From Bacillota bacterium (GTDB lineage: Bacteria; Bacillota; Limnochordia; Darwinibacteriales; DTU012): a DNA stretch of 64,000 bases. The position numbers and the translations under genes are program-made. The notes beneath the pieces are model-generated. The model was not told where the DNA came from. It searched no databases and was given only the letters and a program-made list of their open reading frames with translations. The number at the start of each line of letters is the position of its first letter. Position 1 is the stretch's first letter. Positions 8,654 through 15,608 of this stretch are shown here, piece after piece. The stretch is taken from NCBI GenBank assembly GCA_012837335.1, contig DURM01000023.1:38019-102018 (forward strand), read 5' to 3'.

Positions 8654-9749
8654 GTTCCTGTCCCCCTTCTGCCCGTTTGGCATGTCTGGCCAATAGATCC
8701 ACAAAGGCCTCCAACCTCGTTTGAAATCCAGCTTCCCCGGTGTGCTCATCCACAACCAGTGACAGTACCGGAGTCTGATAATCAGCTGCTACACGAGGCA
8801 GAATCGATTGGGCAATAATTTCAGGCATACAGGTAAACGGCAGAATATGAACAATCCCATCGAATTTTTGCTCAGCTAGTTTCACAGTCTGAGCCACAGA
8901 ATCTAAGCCGTGGCCGCCTACCGATGCGTGCAGATAACCCCGGGCTTGGTTAATCAGCGGTTTATTGCTGTATAAGCCTAAGGACGATAGGATCACATGG
9001 TTCTTCAGCCACCTGACCAAACTGACAGTGCGGTATACTTCAGATCCCAGATGACCTAAACGTTCTTCTAAGTCTAGGTTCGAAAAATGGTCGAGAATAG
9101 TGTAAATTTCACCTACAATGCCGATTTTAAGCCGCACATTTTTGGTCTTGTCAGCTGCGTCAAGCAGAGCTTCACATCCCTGCCGGCACACTCGCCGGAT
9201 CCCAGTTATAGTATTTGCATCGCGCAAGTCCTGCAAAATCTTCTCCAACAGCCTACTGGTAATTCTGGGTTCTGATTCCCGCGGGCGAACATAGTGAGAG
9301 GTGCGTTCGAGCTTTTCTACTGCGACTAACTTTTCCCAAGCAAGAACGAGGCCCCTTAAAAGTGCCCTAATGCCCCTCTTTTTAATTAAAGGCAGCACTT
9401 GGGACTTCAGTTTTGCAAAATCCTCTTTAGGATGATCAAGCACAATAAAATCAACCTGTTTGCCCAAATCACTCAGGATTTCTTCCTGCAGCGCTGCATA
9501 GTACCCGAGGCGGCAGGGTCCTCTGCCTCCTACCATCAGGATTGTATCTGCTCCCAGCTCAACTGCTTCCAGGAAGTTTCCGATCCCAAGTTTAAGGGGC
9601 AGACAAACTGTTTCCGGGCTGTATTTCGTTCCCAAAGTAAGCGTCCGCTTGCTGCTTTGAGGCGGAATAATAAAATCATGGCCAAGTTCGTTTAGCAGTG
9701 CTTCAACCGCAATATAGACATTACCCATGTGCGGAACAGTGATTTTCAC
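8622..9749 (-). CDS. acyl-CoA dehydratase activase-related protein (CoA protein activase, COG3581-like)
   Basis: A 375-residue protein starting at a GTG (9749) behind GAGGAGG, beginning VKITVPHMGNVYIAVEALL. It resembles the part of very large HgdC/DUF2229 proteins that follows the ATPase domains, a distant relative of 2-hydroxyacyl-CoA dehydratase subunits. Conserved-looking cysteines sit in ETVCLPLKLGIGNF, GRGPCRLGYY and the RRVCRQGCE pair, which may ligate an iron-sulfur cluster. It overlaps both neighbours by about 30 bp, so the three genes are tightly coupled. Family placement is recognised from motif and context; biochemical function is not established. Confidence 0.75.
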   Translation of the reverse strand: MKITVPHMGNVYIAVEALLNELGHDFIIPPQSSKRTLTLGTKYSPETVCLPLKLGIGNFLEAVELGADTILMVGGRGPCRLGYYAALQEEILSDLGKQVDFIVLDHPKEDFAKLKSQVLPLIKKRGIRALLRGLVLAWEKLVAVEKLERTSHYVRPRESEPRITSRLLEKILQDLRDANTITGIRRVCRQGCEALLDAADKTKNVRLKIGIVGEIYTILDHFSNLDLEERLGHLGSEVYRTVSLVRWLKNHVILSSLGLYSNKPLINQARGYLHASVGGHGLDSVAQTVKLAEQKFDGIVHILPFTCMPEIIAQSILPRVAADYQTPVLSLVVDEHTGEAGFQTRLEAFVDLLARHAKRAEGGQELGKPLSLSRR

Positions 9750-10656
9750 GGTTTTTCCTCCTCTGCAGCAGATCGACAAAGGCATCGATTCTGGTGACAA
9801 CGCCAGCCTGTCCTGTATGTTCATCAAGACTGATCAGCAGATGGGGAATCTGGCTGCGGCGGCAGTATCGCTCCACCAAGTCGATGGTAAACGAGTCAGT
9901 TCCACAGGCAAAAGACATCAGCGATACGATCCCATCAACTCTGGCAGCAAAGTAGTTTGCCGCCCCTAGGATACGTTTACCTGAAGTCCAAAACATCCGT
10001 TTCTTAAGAAAACTACTATTAGCCTTAAGCGTCTCCCCATCTAAATTTTCGACCGCAACTGTAATACATCCAGCCTGCTCAAGTCTTTTTTTAATCCCCA
10101 TCGATACAAACTCATCATGGATCAAATACTCATGCCCGAGGATGCCGATCTGCAGTTTGTCCTCTGATCGGCATTCTTTTATTATTTGATTGTGTTCATA
10201 CTCATGCTGCTGATAAATCCCGTCATAATAAGCGCGGAGCACCTTTGGCAGAGGAGCAAAGCGCAGTCCCAAGTTCAGGTAGGTTCGCATTATCCTGAGT
10301 GACCCGCGGCGTCCATCGATTGTCGGGGACAGCATTGGCGGCAGCTGCGGGATGCTGCTCGCAACAATATCAGGGAGACCCATGAACTTGGGACAGATGT
10401 ATTCCGCCTTTTCTACACTGATAATATAAGGTATGAAGAGAAGGTCTATGTTTTTCTCGATCAGGTTTTGAACATGCCCAATGAATACCTTAACCGGAAG
10501 ACATATGCCATCAACCGCTGCGGCTTGGCCAAAGTCGAGAATTTGCTTAGTCGTGGGATCGGAAACAACCACTTTCAGCCCCAAGCCCTGAAAAAAGGCC
10601 TGCCAAAACGGAAAATAGCGGTAGTAATATAATCCTCTTGCGATTCCCACTCTCAT
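9721..10656 (-). CDS. DUF2229 acyl-CoA dehydratase activase-related protein (COG3580-like)
   Basis: A 311-residue protein beginning MRVGIARGLYYYRYFPFWQAF, typical of the DUF2229 module that is fused to HgdC-like ATPases in many anaerobes. Candidate Fe-S ligands include Cys in DGICLPVKVFIGH and YICPKFMGLPDI, plus SFACGTDS and a C-terminal LISLDEHTGQAG motif that is echoed in the downstream paralogous protein as LVVDEHTGEAG. The ATG at 10656 follows GGGGGG; an ATG two codons earlier overlaps that site. It is 15 bp downstream of spoVAF and overlaps the next gene by 29 bp. Confidence 0.78.
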   Translation of the reverse strand: MRVGIARGLYYYRYFPFWQAFFQGLGLKVVVSDPTTKQILDFGQAAAVDGICLPVKVFIGHVQNLIEKNIDLLFIPYIISVEKAEYICPKFMGLPDIVASSIPQLPPMLSPTIDGRRGSLRIMRTYLNLGLRFAPLPKVLRAYYDGIYQQHEYEHNQIIKECRSEDKLQIGILGHEYLIHDEFVSMGIKKRLEQAGCITVAVENLDGETLKANSSFLKKRMFWTSGKRILGAANYFAARVDGIVSLMSFACGTDSFTIDLVERYCRRSQIPHLLISLDEHTGQAGVVTRIDAFVDLLQRRKNRENHCSAHG

Positions 10657-10671
10657 ATCCATCCCCCCGGA

Positions 10672-12129
10672 TTATTTACTGCGGACATCGCGATCTTTGT
10701 CTTTAGCAATTGCTTTCGGGCGCATAGTGATATTCGGTATTGGATAGCGGAAAATAATCCGCAGCAAGGCCGGTCCATTAAAGGGAACCAGAGGCCACAA
10801 GTACGGCAGTCCAAACGATTTTGTCAGCCCAAAAATTAAAAATGTGACTAAAATACTTATCCCGAATCCAATCCAGTGAAACAGGAATGTGCTGAACAAA
10901 ATCAGAAAGCGAAACAGCCGCAGTGCCCAGGCAAACTCGAGGCTGGGGGTGCCGAAAGTACCGATCGCTACAACCGCGATATAAAGAATCGTTTCCGGAA
11001 CAAAAATCCCTACCGTAACTGCCAAATCTCCCAAAAGAATTGCCCCTACAATACCAAGAGAGGTTGCCAGCGCATTGGGGGTATGGACTAAGGCGATTCG
11101 AATCATATCCAAGCCCATCTCCAGAATAACAAACTGAAACCACAGCGGCACCACACTTTCTTCGGTTGGACCCAACCAGCTCAGCCAATCCGGCAGATTT
11201 GGAGTATGAACTAGCGCGTACCATACCGGGATCAGCAGCATAGACAAAATAATACCCATGGTTCTAACCCACCGCAGATAAGTTCCTACCGGAGGGTTTT
11301 GAAAGTATTCCTCAGCGTGTTGGGTAAAATGCCAGGCTGTTACCGGCACTATCATCGCAAAAGGTGACGTATCAACAAAGATGCAGACATGACCTTCATA
11401 CATATGGGCAGCGGCAACGTCCGGTCGCTCTGTGTAGCGGGTTACCGGCAGAGGATTAATTGATGTGCCGAGAATATACTCCTCTAGGTTCTTACCTCCC
11501 ATGGGCAGCGCATCCCGTTTGATGTGGGAAATTCTCTTTTTAACCTCTTTTACTAAACCCGCATCAGCTATATCTGCAATGTAGCCGATAAAAACGTCAG
11601 TTTTGGAACGCTGACCTACCTGCATTGCTTCAAAACGCAGTTTAGGATCGCGAATCCGGCGGCGCACCAGATTGGTATTGAAGATTGCTGTTTCCACAAA
11701 TCCTTCATGAGAGCCGCGGGTAACCCGCTCCAAATCAGGTTCTTCTACTCCTCTGACCGGATACTCCCGCACATCAATAACCACAGCGCTGGTCAAACCA
11801 TCCACCAGCATCAGCATCGGACCGGCCAACAGCTGGTCGATCCCCTCCTCCAAATCATCAGTTGTATCCACCTCAAAATAGGGGAGATAGCGGGTAAGAA
11901 TCTTTTCTATCCCGTTAACCCCTAACTGCCCCCGCGGTACATCCATGAGGGATTTCATGATCGCAGAAGTTTCCCGGTCTTTAACAAACCCATCGATAAA
12001 TATCAGCGCGGCATCACGCTCACCGATACAAATTTCCCGTACAATAATATCAAATGTGATGCCAATACCCAGCTTTTCCTTTAAATACTCCAAATTCTGC
12101 TTCAAGTTTTTTTCAACTGGTACCGCCAT
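10672..12129 (-). CDS. spoVAF: spore germination protein SpoVAF (GerA-family A subunit homologue)
   Basis: Inner spore membrane protein of 485 residues. The cytoplasmic N-terminal half carries VIDVREYPVRGVEEPD and the GERA-family block RGSHEGFVETAIFNTNLVRRRI; about five hydrophobic segments follow between residues 285 and 455. This arrangement is the SpoVAF subtype rather than a receptor A subunit such as GerAA. In Bacillus spoVAF closes the spoVA operon, whose products release dipicolinic acid; SpoVAF itself modulates germination together with FigP. Here no spoVAA-E or B/C germinant-receptor genes are nearby, so it is an orphan copy. AAGGGGAT precedes the ATG. Confidence 0.92.
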   Translation of the reverse strand: MAVPVEKNLKQNLEYLKEKLGIGITFDIIVREICIGERDAALIFIDGFVKDRETSAIMKSLMDVPRGQLGVNGIEKILTRYLPYFEVDTTDDLEEGIDQLLAGPMLMLVDGLTSAVVIDVREYPVRGVEEPDLERVTRGSHEGFVETAIFNTNLVRRRIRDPKLRFEAMQVGQRSKTDVFIGYIADIADAGLVKEVKKRISHIKRDALPMGGKNLEEYILGTSINPLPVTRYTERPDVAAAHMYEGHVCIFVDTSPFAMIVPVTAWHFTQHAEEYFQNPPVGTYLRWVRTMGIILSMLLIPVWYALVHTPNLPDWLSWLGPTEESVVPLWFQFVILEMGLDMIRIALVHTPNALATSLGIVGAILLGDLAVTVGIFVPETILYIAVVAIGTFGTPSLEFAWALRLFRFLILFSTFLFHWIGFGISILVTFLIFGLTKSFGLPYLWPLVPFNGPALLRIIFRYPIPNITMRPKAIAKDKDRDVRSK

Positions 12130-12152
12130 AGCATATCCCCTTATCCATGCTT

Positions 12153-12184
12153 TATAAAAAGCGCCTGTAAAAATGGCGCTTTTT
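12153..12184 (-). terminator. rho-independent terminator after the 4-TM protein gene
   Basis: Stem AAAAAGCGCC / GGCGCTTTTT with a 9-base loop, starting at the stop codon of the 4-TM gene. Because both arms end in A and T runs it could act in both directions. Confidence 0.75.
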
Positions 12185-12515
12185 ATCGTACTGTTGTCGG
12201 AACAAACATGTCAATTATGCCGATGACAAATGCTGCCAATAGCGCACCGATGAGCGTAACTTCCATTTCAGGCACTATGAATTGGACTGTCCAGATTACT
12301 ACAGCGGAGACTAAGAAACCGACAATGCCCCTGCTGTATGGCGAAACTCGCCTGCCGAGTGTCGCTTCAATCACCCAACCGATAGCAGCGATTACAACTG
12401 CGGCTAATAAGGCGTTCCAAAATCCCATCATGCTGAATCCCGGAAGGACAAAGCCAACCGCCATCAGTACGAGTGCTGAAACAACAAAACGGACGACAGC
12501 ACTCAGCCAATCCAT
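12183..12515 (-). CDS. small four-helix membrane protein (YvlD / 'phage holin family' type)
   Basis: A 110-residue protein made almost entirely of four hydrophobic segments (about residues 5-25, 32-50, 62-80, 88-105). The pattern resembles the chromosomal YvlD family, labelled phage holin superfamily IV in databases although it is not phage-encoded. There is no lysis or phage gene nearby, so a holin role is unlikely. GAGGTGATGTA before the ATG gives a good start. It sits alone between terminators and the dodecin gene. Function unknown. Confidence 0.7.
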   Translation of the reverse strand: MDWLSAVVRFVVSALVLMAVGFVLPGFSMMGFWNALLAAVVIAAIGWVIEATLGRRVSPYSRGIVGFLVSAVVIWTVQFIVPEMEVTLIGALLAAFVIGIIDMFVPTTVR

Positions 12516-12587
12516 TACATCACCTCATTTTCAGTTTTATCCCTTAATAGTATTTCCCGAAATCTACCTCCTTAACCCGGAAAATTC

Positions 12588-12797
12588 CTAGTCATCTGAG
12601 GTTACTTTAAATGCAATCTTGACATTCGCTCTATACTTAACAATTTCATCGTCATCAACCCTTCCGGTCCAGTTGAGAACTTCCACACCGCTGATGTGTC
12701 TAATCGTCTTTGAGGCTTCCTTAACTGCAGCCTTTACAGCATCTTCCCAGCTTGTTTTGGATTGGCCGACTAATTCGATTACTTTTATTACAGCCAT
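12588..12797 (-). CDS. dodecin family protein
   Basis: Small flavin-binding dodecamer-forming protein. I start it at the ATG at 12797, five bases after GGAGGTGG, giving 69 residues, the normal dodecin size; a longer frame to 12827 lacks a ribosome site. MAVIKVIELVGQSKTSWEDA and the helix KAAVKEASKTIRHI are the dodecin N-terminal strand and helix, followed by strands VEVLNWTGRVDDDEIVKYRANVKIAF. The only Trp in that region is shifted relative to the flavin-stacking Trp of halophilic dodecin, so flavin binding needs checking. Likely role: flavin storage or buffering. Confidence 0.88.
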   Translation of the reverse strand: MAVIKVIELVGQSKTSWEDAVKAAVKEASKTIRHISGVEVLNWTGRVDDDEIVKYRANVKIAFKVTSDD

Positions 12798-12825
12798 TGC
12801 TTCCACCTCCGGTAGTAGTATAACC

Positions 12826-12854
12826 AAAAAAAGAGCTCTTCTATGAGCTCTTTT
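12826..12854 (-). terminator. rho-independent terminator overlapping the end of the dipeptidase gene
   Basis: Stem AAAAGAGCTC / GAGCTCTTTT (12829-12838 with 12845-12854) followed by a T run on the minus strand. The dipeptidase stop codon (12841-12843) lies in the 6-base loop, so the last codons form one arm of the terminator. Confidence 0.85.
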
Positions 12855-13803
12855 CAGGTAAGACTTGGCTGACCACCCGCAGCAGGTTCTTTCCCATTAC
12901 TTTTTCGATGAGGGTTTCCGATACTCCCTGCTTTTCCAGTTTGGTTATCAAATTTGGTGTTTTTTCCACATTTTCCAATCCGGCAGGAGTGCTGCTGATT
13001 CCATCAAAATCAGACCCCAAAGCCGGTGTATCGCTGCCGCCAAGTTTCAGCAGATAGAGAATCTGCTCCACAACATGATCAATACTCGCTGTGCGGGGCG
13101 GATCAGCCAAAAAACCGGGATGGAAATTTACACCGATTACTCCACCTGAATCAGCGATGGCTTTGATCTGCTCATCAGTCAGGTTGCGGCGATGGCCGCA
13201 GAGCCTATAGGCATTGGAATGGGAAGCAATAATCGGCTGACTGCTTACTTCTACAACATCCCAAAAACCTGGTTCAGCTAAATGAGATACATCAACAATC
13301 ATCCCCAGCCGATTCATTTCGTCCACCACTTCGCGCCCAAATTCACTTAAACCGGAAGCGAACTTCCCTTCACCGACTCCATCCGCCAGCGCATTGCGGT
13401 GATTCCAGGTAAGCGTCAGCGCCCTGACTCCTAATTTAAAAAAGTTGCGGAGATTGCTGAGACTGCCTTCCAACGCCTCCCCGCCTTCGATTGACAGCAG
13501 ACAGCGGATTGGCTGTCTGTTTGTCTCTAAAATCCGGCAGTCCTCGCGATTCAAAAGAGGCTGCAGTTTCTCGGGATAACGTTCAACATTCTGCCAAAAA
13601 ATATCGATCATTTCCATTGCTTTATGAAGAGCTAAACCGAAACGATAGCGGCTGGGGACATAAACAGCGAAGAACTGGGCATTAATTCCTGCCTTTTCCA
13701 TTTTTTCCAAATTAACATGGCTGTCGGTAAGGGCTGCCAGATCCTCGCAGCCCCGCTCCGCGAGAATACCTAATGTATCTATATGGGCATCAAAGATAAA
13801 CAT
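12841..13803 (-). CDS. membrane dipeptidase family (peptidase M19)
   Basis: Zinc dipeptidase of the renal dipeptidase/PepM19 family, 320 residues, a TIM-barrel amidohydrolase. Metal-ligand motifs are present: DAHIDT at residues 5-10, IEGGEAL with the bridging Glu at about 105, the VSHLAEPGFW and IASHSNAYRLCGHRRN histidines, and the LGSDFDG aspartate near the C-terminus. No signal peptide is seen, so the enzyme is probably cytoplasmic despite the family name. Likely substrates are dipeptides, possibly including D-amino-acid-containing ones. GAGGTGA precedes the ATG. Its 3' end is embedded in a terminator. Confidence 0.94.
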   Translation of the reverse strand: MFIFDAHIDTLGILAERGCEDLAALTDSHVNLEKMEKAGINAQFFAVYVPSRYRFGLALHKAMEMIDIFWQNVERYPEKLQPLLNREDCRILETNRQPIRCLLSIEGGEALEGSLSNLRNFFKLGVRALTLTWNHRNALADGVGEGKFASGLSEFGREVVDEMNRLGMIVDVSHLAEPGFWDVVEVSSQPIIASHSNAYRLCGHRRNLTDEQIKAIADSGGVIGVNFHPGFLADPPRTASIDHVVEQILYLLKLGGSDTPALGSDFDGISSTPAGLENVEKTPNLITKLEKQGVSETLIEKVMGKNLLRVVSQVLPEKSS

Positions 13804-13822
13804 GGGAAAATCACCTCAGAAT

Positions 13823-13856
13823 AAAATAAAAACCTGTTTGCATTACACAAACAGGC
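13823..13856 (-). terminator. rho-independent terminator after spoVS
   Basis: Stem CCTGTTTG / CAAACAGG (13833-13840 with 13848-13855) with a 7-base loop, followed on the minus strand by TTTTTATTTTA. It ends the ymdB-spoVS transcript 22 bases after the spoVS stop. Confidence 0.88.
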
Positions 13857-13877
13857 TTCGATGAATTGGATAGAACA

Positions 13878-14138
13878 CTACCGAGGCTCTACAATTAGTT
13901 TTATTGCAGTCCTCTCTTCATCATCAATCATGATGTCTGTAAATGCTGGAATGCAGATTAGATCTACGCCGCTCGGGGCCACAAAACCTCGTGCAATAGC
14001 CACAGCTTTGACCGCCTGATTTAACGCGCCTGCACCAATCGCTTGGACCTCTGCTCTCCCACGTTCTCTCAAGACACCTGCTAAAGCTCCTGCAACTGAA
14101 TTTGGACTAGATTTTGCCGAAACCTTTAATACTTCCAT
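13878..14138 (-). CDS. spoVS: stage V sporulation protein S
   Basis: Small Alba-like nucleic-acid-binding protein of 86 residues, the exact family length. MEVLKVSAKSSPNSVAGALA, GAGALNQAVKAVAIARG and CIPAFTDI are near-invariant SpoVS sequence. In Bacillus subtilis spoVS mutants are blocked at stage V of sporulation and the gene is under the sporulation factor sigma-H; homologues in non-spore formers suggest a general RNA or DNA binding role. AAAGGGAGGT is seven to ten bases before the ATG. It follows ymdB as in Bacillus, with a 93-bp gap holding an AT dinucleotide repeat. Confidence 0.98.
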   Translation of the reverse strand: MEVLKVSAKSSPNSVAGALAGVLRERGRAEVQAIGAGALNQAVKAVAIARGFVAPSGVDLICIPAFTDIMIDDEERTAIKLIVEPR

Positions 14139-14189
14139 GTGTAAGTGACCTCCCTTTGCAAATCTTCTTCAATTCTGTTACTTCCGCCG

Positions 14190-14205
14190 TATATATATAT
14201 ATATT
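14190..14205. repeat. short AT dinucleotide repeat upstream of spoVS
   Basis: About eight AT units directly beside the perfect palindrome GCCTCGAGGC (14208-14217), in the gap between ymdB and spoVS. It may be part of the spoVS promoter region, but I could not identify a convincing -35/-10 or sigma-H pair around it. Confidence 0.6.
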
Positions 14206-14231
14206 ACGCCTCGAGGCCAAAATTCCTTTTT

Positions 14232-15014
14232 TTACATAATTTTTTTCTCGTAATAAATTCGGGAAATTTTCAGAGCCTTGCCAGAACTGTCTATATCAAC
14301 TAATACTCCACACAAATGACGGTCACCCTTGGCAACCGAAAACTTTGTCGGCAGCTGATCTGTAAACTTTCTAATAATCGGCTCACGCTGCATGCCGAGA
14401 ATCCCATCCATTGGTCCGCACATTCCCAGATCCGTAACATAGGCAGTTCCGCCCGGGAGAATCCGCTCATCCGCAGTCGGAACATGGGTATGGGTGCCAA
14501 CGACCACGCTGGCCCGACCATCGACATACCAGCCGAAGGCTTGCTTTTCGGAAGTGGCCTCTCCATGAAAGTCTATGATCGAAATCGGTGTAACGGAACT
14601 GGTCTCGGCTAAAATTTCATCGATCTTCCTAAAAGGACAGTCAAAATCACCCATGAAAACCCGACCGATCAAATTAATTACCGCCACTTTTTGTTCGCCC
14701 ACTTTTGCATAATACAAGTAATTACCAGGAACACTTGGGGGATAATTTGCCGGTCTCAACAAACGGGCTTCTGCGCCCAGATACGGGTAGATTTCCCTTT
14801 TATCCCAGATGTGGTTTCCGCTGGTAATCACATCGATACCAAGTCCGAAAAGTTCTTCAGCTATTTTTTTGGTTAAACCAAAACCGCCGGCAGCGTTTTC
14901 GCCATTTGCAATCACTAAATCCGGTTGATATGTGCTCCGAATCTCCGGCAGTTTCTCCTTCACGATATCCCGGCCTGGACGTCCGCAGATATCTCCTAAT
15001 AACAATACTCTCAA
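14232..15014 (-). CDS. ymdB: YmdB family metallophosphoesterase (cyclic nucleotide phosphodiesterase)
   Basis: TIGR00282-type calcineurin-like phosphodiesterase. Metal motifs are seen in LGDICGRPGRD, IANGENAAGGFGLT, TSGNHIWDKRE, IDFHGEATSEK and VVGTHTHVPTAD. Bacillus YmdB hydrolyses 2',3'- and 3',5'-cyclic nucleotides and controls biofilm versus motility decisions, partly together with RNase Y. I choose the TTG at 15014, which follows AGAGGAGG by about seven bases and gives the canonical LRVLLLGD start (260 residues), instead of an ATG at 15041 inside the preceding gene. It sits in the conserved rny-ymdB-spoVS order, with one unknown gene inserted. Confidence 0.95.
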   Translation of the reverse strand: MRVLLLGDICGRPGRDIVKEKLPEIRSTYQPDLVIANGENAAGGFGLTKKIAEELFGLGIDVITSGNHIWDKREIYPYLGAEARLLRPANYPPSVPGNYLYYAKVGEQKVAVINLIGRVFMGDFDCPFRKIDEILAETSSVTPISIIDFHGEATSEKQAFGWYVDGRASVVVGTHTHVPTADERILPGGTAYVTDLGMCGPMDGILGMQREPIIRKFTDQLPTKFSVAKGDRHLCGVLVDIDSSGKALKISRIYYEKKIM

Positions 15015-15037
15015 ATAGATCCTCCTCTGATTAAAAC

Positions 15038-15559
15038 TCAATCAGCAGCTTTTGTAGGGTATACTGCCAGCCGGCCATCGGATCTGATTCCCCTCAGCTT
15101 TAAATCCGACTGGTCACTCAGCGCATCCAAAATAAGTGAATCCAGTTCATCATCACTGATCAGATCATCGAACAGGGCAAACTCATCAGAAAAAATCCGC
15201 TCTGCTGACAGATAGTTCGTAATTAGTTCTGTTGCGATAGTTATATCTTTCCGAAACATGGAGTCCACTACCCGCTTAATCATAATCTGGAACAATTCAC
15301 CCTTGTTTGTCAGTTCGATATCGACTAAGGCACTGTTATCCTGTTTAGTCAACCTGCTGTGCACTTTAAGATGGGAATGAATTTTTTCTTTAAGTTCGCT
15401 AAACTCTGCTTCGGAAATCTGTTTTAGGTAGATTGAAATCCTGCACTGTTTGGAAATAGAATCATATTCGATCAGCCCGATCTGCCAAAACCTCAGCAGT
15501 ACTCCAATCATCATTTTAACCTGTGGTGAGTTGCTGTCATCGAGTGCTTTCAACTCCAT
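15038..15559 (-). CDS. protein of unknown function between rny and ymdB
   Basis: I do not recognise this 173-residue protein. It is soluble-looking, with no signal or membrane segment. The N-terminal half (about residues 13-90) could form a helix-strand domain (MMIGVLLRFWQIGLIEY, then ISIYLKQISEAEFSELKEKI), the middle has VDIELTNKGELFQIMIKRVVDSMF, and the C-terminal third is acidic (FDDLISDDELDSLIL). A good AGAGGTTT site precedes the ATG, it is 48 bp after rny and 23 bp before the ymdB TTG, so it is almost certainly cotranscribed with both. A role linked to RNase Y or YmdB is suggested only by position. Confidence 0.8.
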   Translation of the reverse strand: MELKALDDSNSPQVKMMIGVLLRFWQIGLIEYDSISKQCRISIYLKQISEAEFSELKEKIHSHLKVHSRLTKQDNSALVDIELTNKGELFQIMIKRVVDSMFRKDITIATELITNYLSAERIFSDEFALFDDLISDDELDSLILDALSDQSDLKLRGIRSDGRLAVYPTKAAD

Positions 15560-15584
15560 AAACCTCTTTCTCCAATTATGGATA

Positions 15585-15608
15585 AAGCCAGGTTAATGCA
15601 CCTGGCTT
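15585..15608 (-). terminator. hairpin at the end of rny, weak terminator or partial read-through element
   Basis: A 9-bp perfect stem AAGCCAGGT / ACCTGGCTT with a 6-base loop overlapping the rny stop codon, followed on the minus strand by only TTTATCC. The short T tract suggests partial termination or protection of the rny 3' end while allowing read-through into the next gene. Confidence 0.5.

Noticed and set aside
12183..12515. A 'phage holin' as evidence of prophage
   Set aside because: The four-helix protein resembles the chromosomal YvlD group and no other phage, lysin or integrase gene is nearby.
14190..14217. AT repeat plus GCCTCGAGGC palindrome as a mobile element end or CRISPR-like repeat
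   Set aside because: Single copy, no flanking duplication, no matching repeat elsewhere noticed; it is more likely simple promoter-region sequence.
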